In this document: positions 51,480-59,430 of the stretch, in pieces
How positions within the stretch are numbered: the stretch's first letter is position 1
Layout: the number at the start of each line of letters is the position of its first letter
NCBI RefSeq assembly: GCF_007990715.1
Contig: NZ_BJWY01000017.1
Coordinates: 1 to 64,000 of the forward strand
Direction of reading: 5' to 3'
DNA length: 64,000 bases
Origin: Nocardia seriolae NBRC 15557
Lineage (GTDB): Bacteria > Actinomycetota > Actinomycetes > Mycobacteriales > Mycobacteriaceae
Position numbers and translations under genes: made by a program
Notes under the pieces: model-generated
What the model was told of the DNA's origin: nothing
The model's input: only the letters and a program-made list of their open reading frames with translations
The model's database searches: none

Positions 51480-52781
51480 ATGAGCCGCCACACCACCTTC
51501 CAGTTCTGCCTCGACCCCACGGTCGAGCAGCGGCGGGTGCTCGATCGCTATGCCGGTGCAGCGCGGTTCGCGTTCAACAAGTCCCTGGATTTTGTGAAAG
51601 CCGCGCTTACTCAGCGTGAGAACGATCCTGACCAGCAGGTGCCATGGACCGGTTTCAGTCTGATCAACGCCTTCAATGCGTGGAAGAAGACCGAAGCCGC
51701 TGGCCGAGTTATCCGCGTCGACCTCCTCGGGGTGGCCGAAGTAGAGGTGACCGGGCTGGCATGGCGCAGCGAGGTGTGCCAACAGGTGTTCGAGGAAGCG
51801 GCCGTCGACTGTGGGCGCGCCCTGACCGCCTTTTCCGACTCCCGCAGCGGCAAACGCAAAGGCCGGAGGGTCGGATTTCCTCGATTCAAGAAGAAGAATT
51901 CAACTACTCCGTCGTTTCGGCTGCGCAACAAGATCTCCAAGTCGGGTTGTGCGGGGATCCGATTCGGTGACAACGAAATTCCGCGATCGGTGACGCTGCC
52001 CTGCATCGGAACCGTCCGGGTACGCGAGGACACTCGTCGTCTACGGAGGCTGCTTGGGAACGGACGCGCCAAAGTCCTTTACATCACGGTGTCGTTTCGG
52101 GCAGGTCGCTGGCAGCTCAGTGTGACCACCGAGGCCGCCGATCTCCACCCGGCGTTCCATCACCGGCCTCGTGCGGCCGACGATGACAGCGGCTGGGTGG
52201 GGGTCGACCGCGGGTTGTCGAGTTTCCTCGTCGCCGCCGCCGCCGACGGTACCGATGTCGCCCACGTCGACAACCCACCGAAACCTCTGGCGTCAGGTCT
52301 GCGCCAGCAGCGGCGGTTGGCGAAATCGTTGTCCCGCAAACGGAAAGGATCCCGTAACCGCAAAGGCGCCGCAGCCCGCCTGGCACGGCATCATCGTCGC
52401 GTCGCCAACATCCGCCGCCACTTCCAACATCAGGTCGCGAACAGGCTGGTCAAAACCCACGATCGGCTCGTTGTCGAGGACTTGAATGTTGCGGGCATGC
52501 TTGGCAATCGCTGTCTGGCGGGTGCAATCAGCGATGCTGGTTGGGGAGATTTCGGCCGAATTGTGCGCTATAAACAGCGATGGCGCGGTGGCACCGTCGT
52601 CACTGCCGACCGCTGGTACGCGTCGAGCAAACGCTGCTCGGCCTGCACGAGGGTAAACACAGAGCTGACCTTGTCGGATCGGGTGTTCGTCTGCAGGTGC
52701 GGTTTTCGTGCCGACCGTGATCATAACGCGGCGGTCAACCTTGCCGTATGGCCGATGCTCCAGCGTGAAGCCTCTCCATGA
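51480..52781 (+). CDS. tnpB: TnpB-family RNA-guided nuclease
   Basis: The 433-residue TnpB (OrfB) protein is the Cas12 ancestor family. An N-terminal wedge/HTH region (FQFCLDPTVEQRRVLDRYAG, FNKSLDFVK) precedes a RuvC domain with Asp243 (WVGVDRGLS), Glu333 (RLVVEDLNVAGM) and the final Asp in RADRDHNAA (412-414). A zinc finger lies between (Cys386, Cys389, Cys405, Cys407). All catalytic residues are present. ATG 51480 is the start, with GTG 51477 adjacent. TnpB uses an RNA from the element's right end to cut matching DNA next to a short motif. The longer upstream frame to 51198 is low-quality sequence. Confidence 0.93.
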   Translation: MSRHTTFQFCLDPTVEQRRVLDRYAGAARFAFNKSLDFVKAALTQRENDPDQQVPWTGFSLINAFNAWKKTEAAGRVIRVDLLGVAEVEVTGLAWRSEVCQQVFEEAAVDCGRALTAFSDSRSGKRKGRRVGFPRFKKKNSTTPSFRLRNKISKSGCAGIRFGDNEIPRSVTLPCIGTVRVREDTRRLRRLLGNGRAKVLYITVSFRAGRWQLSVTTEAADLHPAFHHRPRAADDDSGWVGVDRGLSSFLVAAAADGTDVAHVDNPPKPLASGLRQQRRLAKSLSRKRKGSRNRKGAAARLARHHRRVANIRRHFQHQVANRLVKTHDRLVVEDLNVAGMLGNRCLAGAISDAGWGDFGRIVRYKQRWRGGTVVTADRWYASSKRCSACTRVNTELTLSDRVFVCRCGFRADRDHNAAVNLAVWPMLQREASP

Positions 52782-52988
52782 TCCCCGGACCCCCAATCAG
52801 GAGGCCGGGTTACCAATGCCCGCTGACGGGAAGGCGCTGGCCGGCACCCTGCGGGTGCCGGCGAAACCGGTCCGGATGACGCGGGAACCGATGTTCGCAC
52901 CACACCGGTGGCGTGAACTGACGACGCCCGAGAAGGGCGGTGCCTGTCTACCGATGGAAGTATTCAGACACGATGTAATGTTTGCGAC
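52782..52988 (+). ncRNA. candidate omegaRNA/right end of the TnpB element
   Basis: This 200-base stretch after the TnpB stop has no gene. It carries a 9-bp perfect hairpin, CCGGCACCC-TGC-GGGTGCCGG (52840-52860), and further dyads near 52895-52920. In characterised elements the guide RNA starts within the tnpB 3' end, folds here and ends at the right end, with the guide beyond it. If so, the guide would derive from sequence just past the element end, near 52965-53000. This rests on location and structure only. Confidence 0.4.
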
Positions 52989-52989
52989 C

Positions 52990-53316
52990 ATGTCTCGACG
53001 CGTGCTGTCCTGCTGCCAGTGGTGCGGGCGGGAGATCGCCGAATCGGAGATCGGACGCCGCCGGCGGTATTGCCGACAGTCCTGTCGCCAGCGGGCCTAC
53101 GAGCATCGGAACAGCGTGAAGGGCACCGGTATTCCCGAGGATTCGGTGGTACTCAGTGCCCAGGAGGTGTCCGATCTGTCGGACCGCTGGTTCGCGGCCC
53201 GCTGCGCGGCCGAGGACGTGGCCACGGCCGTCTCCGAAGGGGCGGAGATGATCGAACTCGCCGATCTCACCGCGACATTGGTGGCACTGACCCGTGAGGC
53301 CGAACGGTTGCGGTGA
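52990..53316 (+). CDS. small zinc-binding protein of unknown function
   Basis: ATG 52990 (or ATG 52978, in frame) gives 108-112 residues. Near the N-terminus is a treble-clef-like cluster, CCQWCGREIAESEIGRRRRY followed by CRQSCRQRAYEHR, as in small Cys4 zinc proteins of actinobacteria. The rest is helical and acidic (VSDLSDRWFAARCAAEDVAT), ending TREAERLR. There is no ribosome site before ATG 52990, and TAATGT (52976-52981) would make a leaderless transcript. It is divergent from rbpA but for the inserted TnpB element. Its 3' end overlaps the convergent membrane-protein gene by 50 bases. Confidence 0.7.
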   Translation: MSRRVLSCCQWCGREIAESEIGRRRRYCRQSCRQRAYEHRNSVKGTGIPEDSVVLSAQEVSDLSDRWFAARCAAEDVATAVSEGAEMIELADLTATLVALTREAERLR

Positions 53317-54319
53317 GCGCGGCGTGGCGGTCGGGGCCCTGCCCGCGGGCGGCCAGGGCATACACCAGTCCGATGCCGAGAGCGGTGACGGCGGCGACAA
53401 GGCCGAGGGCGGTGAGGGTTTCACCGTCGGGCCGGGTCACCGCCTGCCCGCGCAGCGCCTGCCACAGCAGCAGCGCCACCAGTCCGGTGTAGCCCAGTGC
53501 CAGCACCCCGATGACACGGGTGCGGGTGGCTTCGGCGCGCAGCCAGCTCACCTGCGGGGCCAGGCGGGCCAGTACGACGGCGGCCACGATGAGCAGCTGA
53601 ATGCCGTGCAGGCCCGCGAAATGCGCGATCCGCATGTCGCCGCCCGCGGTGGACCAGTGCGTCACCGGCATGCCCGCGACACCGTCGCGCACCGGCGGCT
53701 GCCCGTCGACGAAGGTGTGCCCGGCGCCGAGGGTGACCGGGTGCCCGTAGGCGTCGGTGGTCTGCTGCTGGCCGCTGAAGCCCATGGTGTAACCCAGCGC
53801 CATGCCGAGCACCGCGATGCCCAGGCCCGCGCGGATCGCCATCGAGGTGGGACGGTCGGTGACGCGCTGCCACGAAAGCGTCACGGCGATCACCAGATTC
53901 GCGAGGAACAAACCCGGCACACCGGTCATGAACACCCATTGGCCGATGGTGTTGACCGCGTCGTGCTGAGTGTTGAAGTGACTGAACGTGCCGCGCGCCG
54001 CCTGCACCACGACGAAGCCGACATCCACGACGGCGGTGGCGGCGAAGACGGAGCCCATCCACCAGGTCAGCCGCTGCCCGCGATGCGGGAACCCCACCAG
54101 CCAGGCCAGGGTGCCGCAGTAGAGGACCATGGCGATGGCGAACTTGAGCGGTTTGAGCCACACGGATTCACCGAGCAGCATCCGGTCGTCGAAGGCCATG
54201 GCGCACAGGGAGAACACGGCCAGCGCTGCCATGGCGGCGGTGGTGGTGAGCAGAGGGCGATGGAGTCGGCGGGCGGGCACGGTGCGCGTCGCGGGCGAGG
54301 GGCGATCGAGCGTGGTCAT
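53267..54319 (-). CDS. multi-TM membrane protein of unknown function
   Basis: ATG 54319 is the chosen start (MTTLDRPS), giving 350 residues. There are eight to nine hydrophobic helices from about residue 25 to 330, with charged loops such as DDRMLLGESVWLKPLKFAIA and HFNTQHDAVNTIGQWVFMTG and a conserved-looking HWSTAGGDMRIAHFAGLHGI. The His residues in membrane-proximal positions (HFAGLHGIQ) are reminiscent of haem or quinone-binding membrane proteins, but I do not recognise the family. The upstream region is terminated by a hairpin. Confidence 0.75.
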   Translation of the reverse strand: MTTLDRPSPATRTVPARRLHRPLLTTTAAMAALAVFSLCAMAFDDRMLLGESVWLKPLKFAIAMVLYCGTLAWLVGFPHRGQRLTWWMGSVFAATAVVDVGFVVVQAARGTFSHFNTQHDAVNTIGQWVFMTGVPGLFLANLVIAVTLSWQRVTDRPTSMAIRAGLGIAVLGMALGYTMGFSGQQQTTDAYGHPVTLGAGHTFVDGQPPVRDGVAGMPVTHWSTAGGDMRIAHFAGLHGIQLLIVAAVVLARLAPQVSWLRAEATRTRVIGVLALGYTGLVALLLWQALRGQAVTRPDGETLTALGLVAAVTALGIGLVYALAARGQGPDRHAALTATVRPHGSVPPMSR

Positions 54320-54397
54320 GACGCCGACGCTAGATTCGCGACCCCGCATGCCACGTCCCCCGGCGGTGGGGTGCGCACGTAGTACCCGGGTATGAGA

Positions 54398-54426
54398 ACA
54401 GCCCCGGCGGTATGAGCCGGGGCTGT
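54398..54426 (-). terminator. hairpin terminator after the M23 peptidase gene
   Basis: ACAGCCCCGGC (54398-54408) and GCCGGGGCTGT (54416-54426) form an 11-bp stem with a 7-base loop, between the M23 peptidase gene and the membrane-protein gene, both on the minus strand. Confidence 0.7.
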
Positions 54427-54550
54427 GTCGCATCAGCCGCGAATACGATTGTCCCGCAACCCGATCCGTGCACCCCTCATCGGTGCCCGGAGCGGTCGCC
54501 AGGCTGCCCGGCGTCGATTCATCGGTGCCCGGGGCGGTTGCCGCTGGTCG

Positions 54551-55237
54551 CTAGTCGGAGGGGATGCCGACGTTCATTCCGCGCCCGGTGAACCAGGGCA
54601 GCGGGTCGATGGCCGCACCCTCCCCGGCGTGCACCTCGTAGTGCAGGTGGGGCCCGGTGGAGTAGCCGCGGTTGCCGACGGTGGCGAGCACGTCGCCGGC
54701 CTTGAGCTGCTGGCCCACCTGGACCAGGATGTCCTGCATGTGGCCGTAGACGCCGATGGTGCCGTCGTCCTGCTGCACGCGCACCCACAGGCCGAAGCCC
54801 GAGGCCGGGCCCGCCTCGATGACGGTGCCGTCGGTGACCGCGCGGATCGGGGTGCCGAAGGTGTCGGCGAAATCGATGCCCGCGTGCATGGCGCCCCAGC
54901 GCACCCCGAAGCCGGAGCTGAGCGCGCCCGCGACCGGGCGCACGGTCTTGGGGCGGTTCTGCTCGGCGTGCAGGCCGTTGAGGAAGTCCAGCACCGGCTG
55001 CGGCACCACCTGCGGCATCTGCGCCTCGGGCGGTGTGAAGGCCGTGAAGGGCGCGTCGCTCGGGGCGGCGGCGTTCGCGATGGGATTGCCCGGCAGTGCA
55101 CCGGCCTCGTGCGGATCGGCGGCGGCGAGCGCGGTCAGGGAGGCACCGACAACGGCGGTGACGGCCAGAGCGCGCGATGCGGCGGTTCGATACCGGCCGG
55201 CCCCGCGCAGTCGAGATAACGGAACGGTTACGGGCAT
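54551..55237 (-). CDS. secreted M23-family peptidase
   Basis: The 228-residue LytM/M23 zinc endopeptidase acts on peptidoglycan cross-bridges or stems. ATG 55237 begins a signal peptide or anchor (basic RLRGAGRYR then ALAVTAVVGASLTALAA). The catalytic domain has His118 and Asp122 (HAGIDFA), His166 (GHMQD) and the HLH pair His197/His199 (GPHLHYEVH), so all metal ligands are present. A Pro-rich linker (about residues 50-80) would cross the wall. It is transcribed alone and followed by a hairpin. Confidence 0.93.
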   Translation of the reverse strand: MPVTVPLSRLRGAGRYRTAASRALAVTAVVGASLTALAAADPHEAGALPGNPIANAAAPSDAPFTAFTPPEAQMPQVVPQPVLDFLNGLHAEQNRPKTVRPVAGALSSGFGVRWGAMHAGIDFADTFGTPIRAVTDGTVIEAGPASGFGLWVRVQQDDGTIGVYGHMQDILVQVGQQLKAGDVLATVGNRGYSTGPHLHYEVHAGEGAAIDPLPWFTGRGMNVGIPSD

Positions 55238-55441
55238 GACTCGAACGTACGAGGTCTCAGCTGCTGTTCAGAAATCAAGTTGTGACCGTCGCATTGGTAC
55301 AAAACCCCAGTTCGTGTGTCACGGTGCGATAACGACACGCGGGTAATTCTCGGATGACGTTGGTCGACCGGGGTTGCCCGTGTATTGACCCTGTTTCGGT
55401 CATGTGGGCAAACTATTTAAGTGGTCGCTAATGGAGTTCGG

Positions 55442-55747
55442 GTGCTGAGCGCCCTCGCCGACGACACCCGCCGCGCCGTCTTCGAGGCACTCCCGCAAGG
55501 GCCGAGGTCGGTCGGCGAACTCGCCGCCGCACTGGGCGTCACCAGTTCGGCTATCTCTCAGCATCTGAAGGTATTGCGCGAGGCTCGCCTGGTGATGATG
55601 CGTCCGGCCGGAAACCGCCGCCTGTATTCCCTGGACCCGCGCGGTCTGGCCGACGCCCGCGACTATCTCGAACAGTTCTGGCCCAGCGCCCTGGCCGCCT
55701 ATTCGGCCGCACTGTCCGAGGCCCGTGAGCAGACCCCGCCGACCTAG
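55442..55747 (+). CDS. ArsR-family transcriptional regulator
   Basis: The protein is 101 residues from GTG 55442, which has GGAG 6 bases upstream; GTG 55421 is in frame and possible. It has the ArsR winged helix: LSALADDTRRAVFEALPQGP, SVGELAAALGVTSSAISQHL, KVLREARLVMMRPAGNRRLY. No Cys cluster typical of metal sensing is seen, so it may belong to the non-metal (SdpR-like) group. The next gene on the strand is an EamA exporter 10 bases after its stop, probably its target. Confidence 0.88.
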   Translation: MLSALADDTRRAVFEALPQGPRSVGELAAALGVTSSAISQHLKVLREARLVMMRPAGNRRLYSLDPRGLADARDYLEQFWPSALAAYSAALSEAREQTPPT

Positions 55748-55757
55748 GCGCGGATCC

Positions 55758-56696
55758 GTGGTGTCGATTTCGGTGTCGGTCGATGGCGATACGGTGTCGG
55801 GCGTGGGAACGTCGGTCGCAGTCGAGAGTCAGCGCCGGGCGGTCCTGCCCGGCTGGTCGGTGCCGTTGATCTTCATCGCGGGCGGTGTCTCGCAATATCT
55901 CGGTGCGGCGATCGGCGTCCACCTGTTCGATACGGTCGAACCCGCCACCGTCGCGTGGCTGCGCGCCGCGGCCGCGGGGCTCGCCCTGCTGGCCTGGCGT
56001 CGCCCGTGGCGCACCGTTTGGACCCGGCGAACGATCCTGGTGGCCACCGGTTTCGGCATCGTCACCCTGGGCATGAACATCGCCTTCTACGAGGCCATCG
56101 CCCGCATCCCCCTGGGCACCGCCGTGGCCATCGAATTCCTCGGCCCGGTGGCGGTGGCCACCCTCGGCTCCCGACGTCTCCGCGATTTCCTCGCCATCGC
56201 CCTGGTGATCGCCGGTGTCTTCCTGCTCGCCGGTGTCTCCACCGGCGCCCGGCCCCTCGGCATCGCCTTCGCGGTCCTGGCCGCCGCGTTGTGGGCCGGC
56301 TACATCCTCGTGGGGAAGCGTGTCGCCGACGCGGGTTCGGGCCTGGACGCCCTCGCCGTCGGCATGGCCGCGGCCGCCGCTCTGCTGGCCCCCATCCTGA
56401 TCACCAGCCAATTGATGCTGGGCGCAACGGCTTTCACCGCCCCGAGCACCTGGCTGCTGGGCGTGGGCGTCGGCGTCCTGTCCAGTGCGGTCCCGTATGC
56501 CCTGGACCAGTTGGTACTGCGCACGGTCGGGCGCGCCCGCTTCGCCTTGCTGCTCGCCCTGCTCCCCGCGACCGCCGCCATCATCGGCGCGATCACCCTG
56601 TCCCAGCTCCCGTCCGGACCCGAAGCGGGCGGTATCGCGCTGGTGATGACGGCTCTGGTCCTGACCGCGACGCAACCGCGGTCCGAGTCACGCTGA
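55758..56696 (+). CDS. EamA/RhtA-family transporter
   Basis: This is a ten-TM DMT-superfamily permease with two EamA repeats (for example LPGWSVPLIFIAGGVSQYLG, VATGFGIVTLGMNIAFYEAI, GTAVAIEFLGPVAVATLG, GIAFAVLAAALWAGYILVGK, ALLPATAAIIGAI). The RhtA-like GTAVAIEFLGP motif suggests export of threonine/homoserine or related metabolites. Several in-frame GTG codons (55725, 55758, 55761, 55803) could start it and none has a clear ribosome site; 55758 is used. It follows the ArsR gene directly and is probably cotranscribed. Confidence 0.88.
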   Translation: MVSISVSVDGDTVSGVGTSVAVESQRRAVLPGWSVPLIFIAGGVSQYLGAAIGVHLFDTVEPATVAWLRAAAAGLALLAWRRPWRTVWTRRTILVATGFGIVTLGMNIAFYEAIARIPLGTAVAIEFLGPVAVATLGSRRLRDFLAIALVIAGVFLLAGVSTGARPLGIAFAVLAAALWAGYILVGKRVADAGSGLDALAVGMAAAAALLAPILITSQLMLGATAFTAPSTWLLGVGVGVLSSAVPYALDQLVLRTVGRARFALLLALLPATAAIIGAITLSQLPSGPEAGGIALVMTALVLTATQPRSESR

Positions 56697-56750
56697 CGCA
56701 TCCCGTTCGAATTGCGCGCCGACGCGCGACCATTGCACGGTCGGCGCGGT

Positions 56751-57110
56751 TCAGCGGCAGCAGTTCGGGTCGAGTACCAGGCACAGTGCCGACAGCGCCT
56801 CGCGGTGAGCGTGGTGGTAGGTGTTCATGCCGCGCCGTTCGGATTCGATCAGGCCCGCCTTCTTGAGCTGTCCGAGGTGGTGGCTGACCGTCGATTCGGC
56901 CAGGCCGACCGCCCCGGCGAGATCGCCGGTGTTCTCCGCCCCGGCGGGGCTGGTGAGCAGCAGTGACAGCAGCTTCACCCGAACCGGGTCGGCAATGGCC
57001 TTGAGCCGCAAGGCGATTTCGAGTGCGGCCGCGTCGTCGACCGGGGCGGCGGCGACCGGGGCGCAGCAGACCGGGGCGGACATGTCGATCACGGGCAGTG
57101 CCTTGGGCAT
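56751..57110 (-). CDS. arsR: ArsR/SmtB-type arsenic-responsive repressor
   Basis: The 119-residue protein starts at ATG 57110 (GTG 57128 is possible). It has the winged helix ADPVRVKLLSLLLTSPAGAE, GDLAGAVGLAESTVSHHLGQ, LKKAGLIESERRG. Cys pairs lie at both ends (APVCCAP near the N-terminus, DPNCC at the C-terminus), as in actinobacterial ArsR proteins that sense As(III) with cysteines outside the HTH. It is divergent from the ArsI/CadI-like gene, with two identical palindromes in the gap, so it represses both. Confidence 0.9.
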   Translation of the reverse strand: MPKALPVIDMSAPVCCAPVAAAPVDDAAALEIALRLKAIADPVRVKLLSLLLTSPAGAENTGDLAGAVGLAESTVSHHLGQLKKAGLIESERRGMNTYHHAHREALSALCLVLDPNCCR

Positions 57111-57134
57111 GTCATCCACCCTACCCACCTTATT

Positions 57135-57189
57135 GACATATGTCGAAAAGGTGGGCAGACTCGGTCACGTCAGTTCTTCGACATATGTC
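57135..57189. promoter_or_regulatory. twin ArsR operators
   Basis: GACATATGTC occurs at 57135-57144 and again at 57180-57189. The 13-base form TTCGACATATGTC is present once on each strand, in mirror orientation, one copy per divergent promoter. Centres are 45 bp apart. Confidence 0.8.
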
Positions 57190-57211
57190 TCACAAGTGGA
57201 GGTATGGTCCC

Positions 57212-57742
57212 GTGTCCCGCATCCAGCTCGCTCTCAACGTCGACGATCTCGATCAGGCGATCACGTTCTACTCGACGCTGTTCAAGACCGAACCGGCCAA
57301 GCGCAAGCCCGGTTACGCCAATTTCGCCATCGCCGAACCGCCGTTGAAGCTGGTGCTCATCGAGAACCCCGGCAGCGGCGGCAGTCTCAACCACCTCGGC
57401 GTCGAGGTCGAATCCTCCGAGCGGGTACACGCCGAGATCGCCCGCCTGTCGGGCGCGGGGATGTTCACCGAGGAGCAGATCGCGACGACGTGTTGTTTCG
57501 CCACCCAGGACAAGGTGTGGGTCACCGCCCCCGACGCCGAGCGCTGGGAGGTCTACACGGTGCTTGCCGACAGCGAAACCTTCGGCGCCGCACCCGTGCC
57601 GGCTTCGGGTGAGACGGCGGCCGGCGAGCAGGCCGCGGCCGTGTGCAGCGGCACCGCCGAGGAGGCCGCCGCCGAGGGGGCGTGCTGCGGCAGCGCCGCC
57701 AAGGTCGAGGCGGTGGCGGCGGGTAAATCCTGCTGCGCCTGA
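57212..57742 (+). CDS. arsI: ArsI/CadI-family dioxygenase (organoarsenical lyase or cadmium-inducible protein)
   Basis: GTG 57212 follows GGAGG at about 9 bases. The 176-residue vicinal-oxygen-chelate protein has QLALNVDDLDQAITFYSTLF, PGYANFAIAEPPLKLVLIE, NHLGVEVESSE (His61), the vicinal Cys94-Cys95 in ATTCCFATQDKVWV and WEVYTVLAD (Glu ligand). The CC pair is typical of ArsI, a non-haem Fe(II) enzyme that breaks C-As bonds of trivalent organoarsenicals; CadI homologues share it. The C-terminal tail of about 45 residues adds Cys (ACCGS, KSCCA). Control by the divergent ArsR supports arsenic resistance. Confidence 0.88.
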   Translation: MSRIQLALNVDDLDQAITFYSTLFKTEPAKRKPGYANFAIAEPPLKLVLIENPGSGGSLNHLGVEVESSERVHAEIARLSGAGMFTEEQIATTCCFATQDKVWVTAPDAERWEVYTVLADSETFGAAPVPASGETAAGEQAAAVCSGTAEEAAAEGACCGSAAKVEAVAAGKSCCA

Positions 57743-57960
57743 GGCCACCGGAAGGCGCGTCGACCGGTTGTTGGCTCGCCCTCGGATCCGGTGCGGTTGC
57801 GGCCGTTCCGGGCGATTCCAGCAACCCCGCGGACTGCGCCCACCGCCGTCTGCTGCGTCCGTCGCTGACCGCCCAGGACTTCGCCGCGGTCGAATCCCTG
57901 CTCCGCGATGGCATACCCCAACGCCGGACCTGATCGTCGCGAACCTGGGTGGTCGGCGGG

Positions 57961-59430
57961 TCAGTGGTCGGCGGGGTGAGGGGTCGCCCGGTTCGCCGCG
58001 GCAGCCCGGGGACGCGGGACGCGCCGGTGAAAGCTCAGGGGTACAGCGTCGAGATGCAGCGCTGTTGCCGCGGCATCCGGGTCGCGGGTGAAAACGACGC
58101 GGGTGACGCCCATTCCGAGCGCGGTCAGGTCGGCGCGGAAGACATCCGGGTCCTTCTCGTCCTCGGGCCACAGTGGAATGTGGCGTGACAGTGCGGGAAT
58201 CGGGCTGATCACGCGCAGCGTGAGCCCGCCGCGGTGCACCGCGACCCGGGCTCCGGTGATGAACCATTTCTGGATGTCGCGCAGCGCGCCCGGGAATTCG
58301 TACCACCCGCAGAGCGCGCCCCAGGTGTGCGGTCGGTGCGCCAGATCGCCGCGGATCGTCTCCGGCGCGAGGCCGAGCAGTGAACGAAGCAGCTCGGACA
58401 CCTCGGTGCCCAGCCACTGTTTGCCGCCGCGCACACCATTGGTGAACGCCAGGATCCCCACCCCATCGTCGGGCGCCAGCATCAGCTGGGAGCTGAATCC
58501 GGGCATCAACCCGTCGTGATCGACCGTGGGATGGCCGGCGAGGGTGTGGCGGAAGAACGCCAGTCCCATGCCCGGAATCCGCGGATCGGGCTGATACTGC
58601 GGTGCGAACATGGACGCGACCGTCTGCGGGCGCAGCACCGAGCCGTGCTCGTTGGCGCCGCCGGCGAGCAGCGCCGCGGCATAGCGCCCCATGTCGCGAC
58701 TGCTCGAATAGATCGCGCCCGCGCCCGCCGTCACCAGGTCACGGTCGGCGACCGGACGAGGACCGTTGGCGCGCAACGTGTATCCGATGGCCAGGCGCTC
58801 ACGCACGTGATCCGAACGCACCAGATCGGTAGCGTCCATCCCGAGCGGATCGAAGACGCGTTCGCGCAGCACCCGCGCGAGCGGCTGGTTCGACACATCC
58901 GACACGATCTGTCCCAGGGTCGCGAACCCATGGTTGCTGTAGGTGTGACAGGTGCCGGGTTCGGTGACCAGTCGCAGTGCGCCACCGTAGAACTCGGCCA
59001 GTGTCGGTATCGCCCGACCGTGCGCGACCGTCTCCCCGAGCACCGGCGCCAGCACCCGCGTCGGCGTCAGCAACTCCGGCAGCCCGGCGGTATGGGTCAG
59101 CAGCTGCCGAACCGTGGGCGCGCGATGCGCGGGCCGGGCGCCCACGAGCCGATAGGCCCGCAGATAATCCCGAGCCGGCCCATCGAGATCCACCTCCCCC
59201 TGCTCGACCAGCTGCAGCACGGCGATCGCGGTGAACGTCTTCGTCAGCGAACCGATCCGGAACACGGTGTCCTCGGTAATCGCAACCCCCGCCCCGATAT
59301 CGGCCACCCCGTGCCCACGAAACCAGACCGTCTCGCCCCCACGCACCACCGCCACCGCGAAACCCACGGCAGCATGCCGATGCAGCAACTCCCGCACCCG
59401 CCGATCCAACTCGTCGCTCTCGGCCACCAT
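57961..59430 (-). CDS. beta-lactamase-related serine hydrolase
   Basis: ATG 59430 has GGAGG 6 bases upstream; 489 residues. It is a class C beta-lactamase/DD-peptidase fold protein with Ser61-x-x-Lys64 (IGSLTKTF), the Tyr motif TYSNHG (about residue 167) and the third motif around VDHDGLMPGF. A C-terminal domain of about 150 residues follows (from ETIRGDLAHRPH), typical of esterase-like members. No signal peptide is seen, so it is probably an intracellular or non-classically located esterase or peptidase rather than an antibiotic-resistance enzyme. Confidence 0.88.
   Translation of the reverse strand: MVAESDELDRRVRELLHRHAAVGFAVAVVRGGETVWFRGHGVADIGAGVAITEDTVFRIGSLTKTFTAIAVLQLVEQGEVDLDGPARDYLRAYRLVGARPAHRAPTVRQLLTHTAGLPELLTPTRVLAPVLGETVAHGRAIPTLAEFYGGALRLVTEPGTCHTYSNHGFATLGQIVSDVSNQPLARVLRERVFDPLGMDATDLVRSDHVRERLAIGYTLRANGPRPVADRDLVTAGAGAIYSSSRDMGRYAAALLAGGANEHGSVLRPQTVASMFAPQYQPDPRIPGMGLAFFRHTLAGHPTVDHDGLMPGFSSQLMLAPDDGVGILAFTNGVRGGKQWLGTEVSELLRSLLGLAPETIRGDLAHRPHTWGALCGWYEFPGALRDIQKWFITGARVAVHRGGLTLRVISPIPALSRHIPLWPEDEKDPDVFRADLTALGMGVTRVVFTRDPDAAATALHLDAVPLSFHRRVPRPRAAAANRATPHPADH

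Larger units (their letters stand above)
51221..52988 (+). mobile_element. TnpB-only insertion element (IS605/IS607/IS1341-like)
   Basis: An intact TnpB gene with no TnpA or serine resolvase partner sits between rbpA and a small zinc-protein gene that it separates. The limits are proposed from a loose inverted similarity: GTCGGCAATGTTCTACATCC at 51221 against the complement of 52965-52988 (GTCGCAAACATTACATCGTG). These same sequences could instead be the two original divergent promoters, so the true ends may lie slightly inside. Lack of a transposase suggests a stranded or domesticated copy. Confidence 0.6.

Noticed and set aside
57743..57960. Plus-strand LTAQDFAAVESLLRDGIPQR ending at a TGA after arsI
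   Set aside because: Protein-like, but no start codon or upstream domain; possibly a 3' remnant. Not supportable as a gene.
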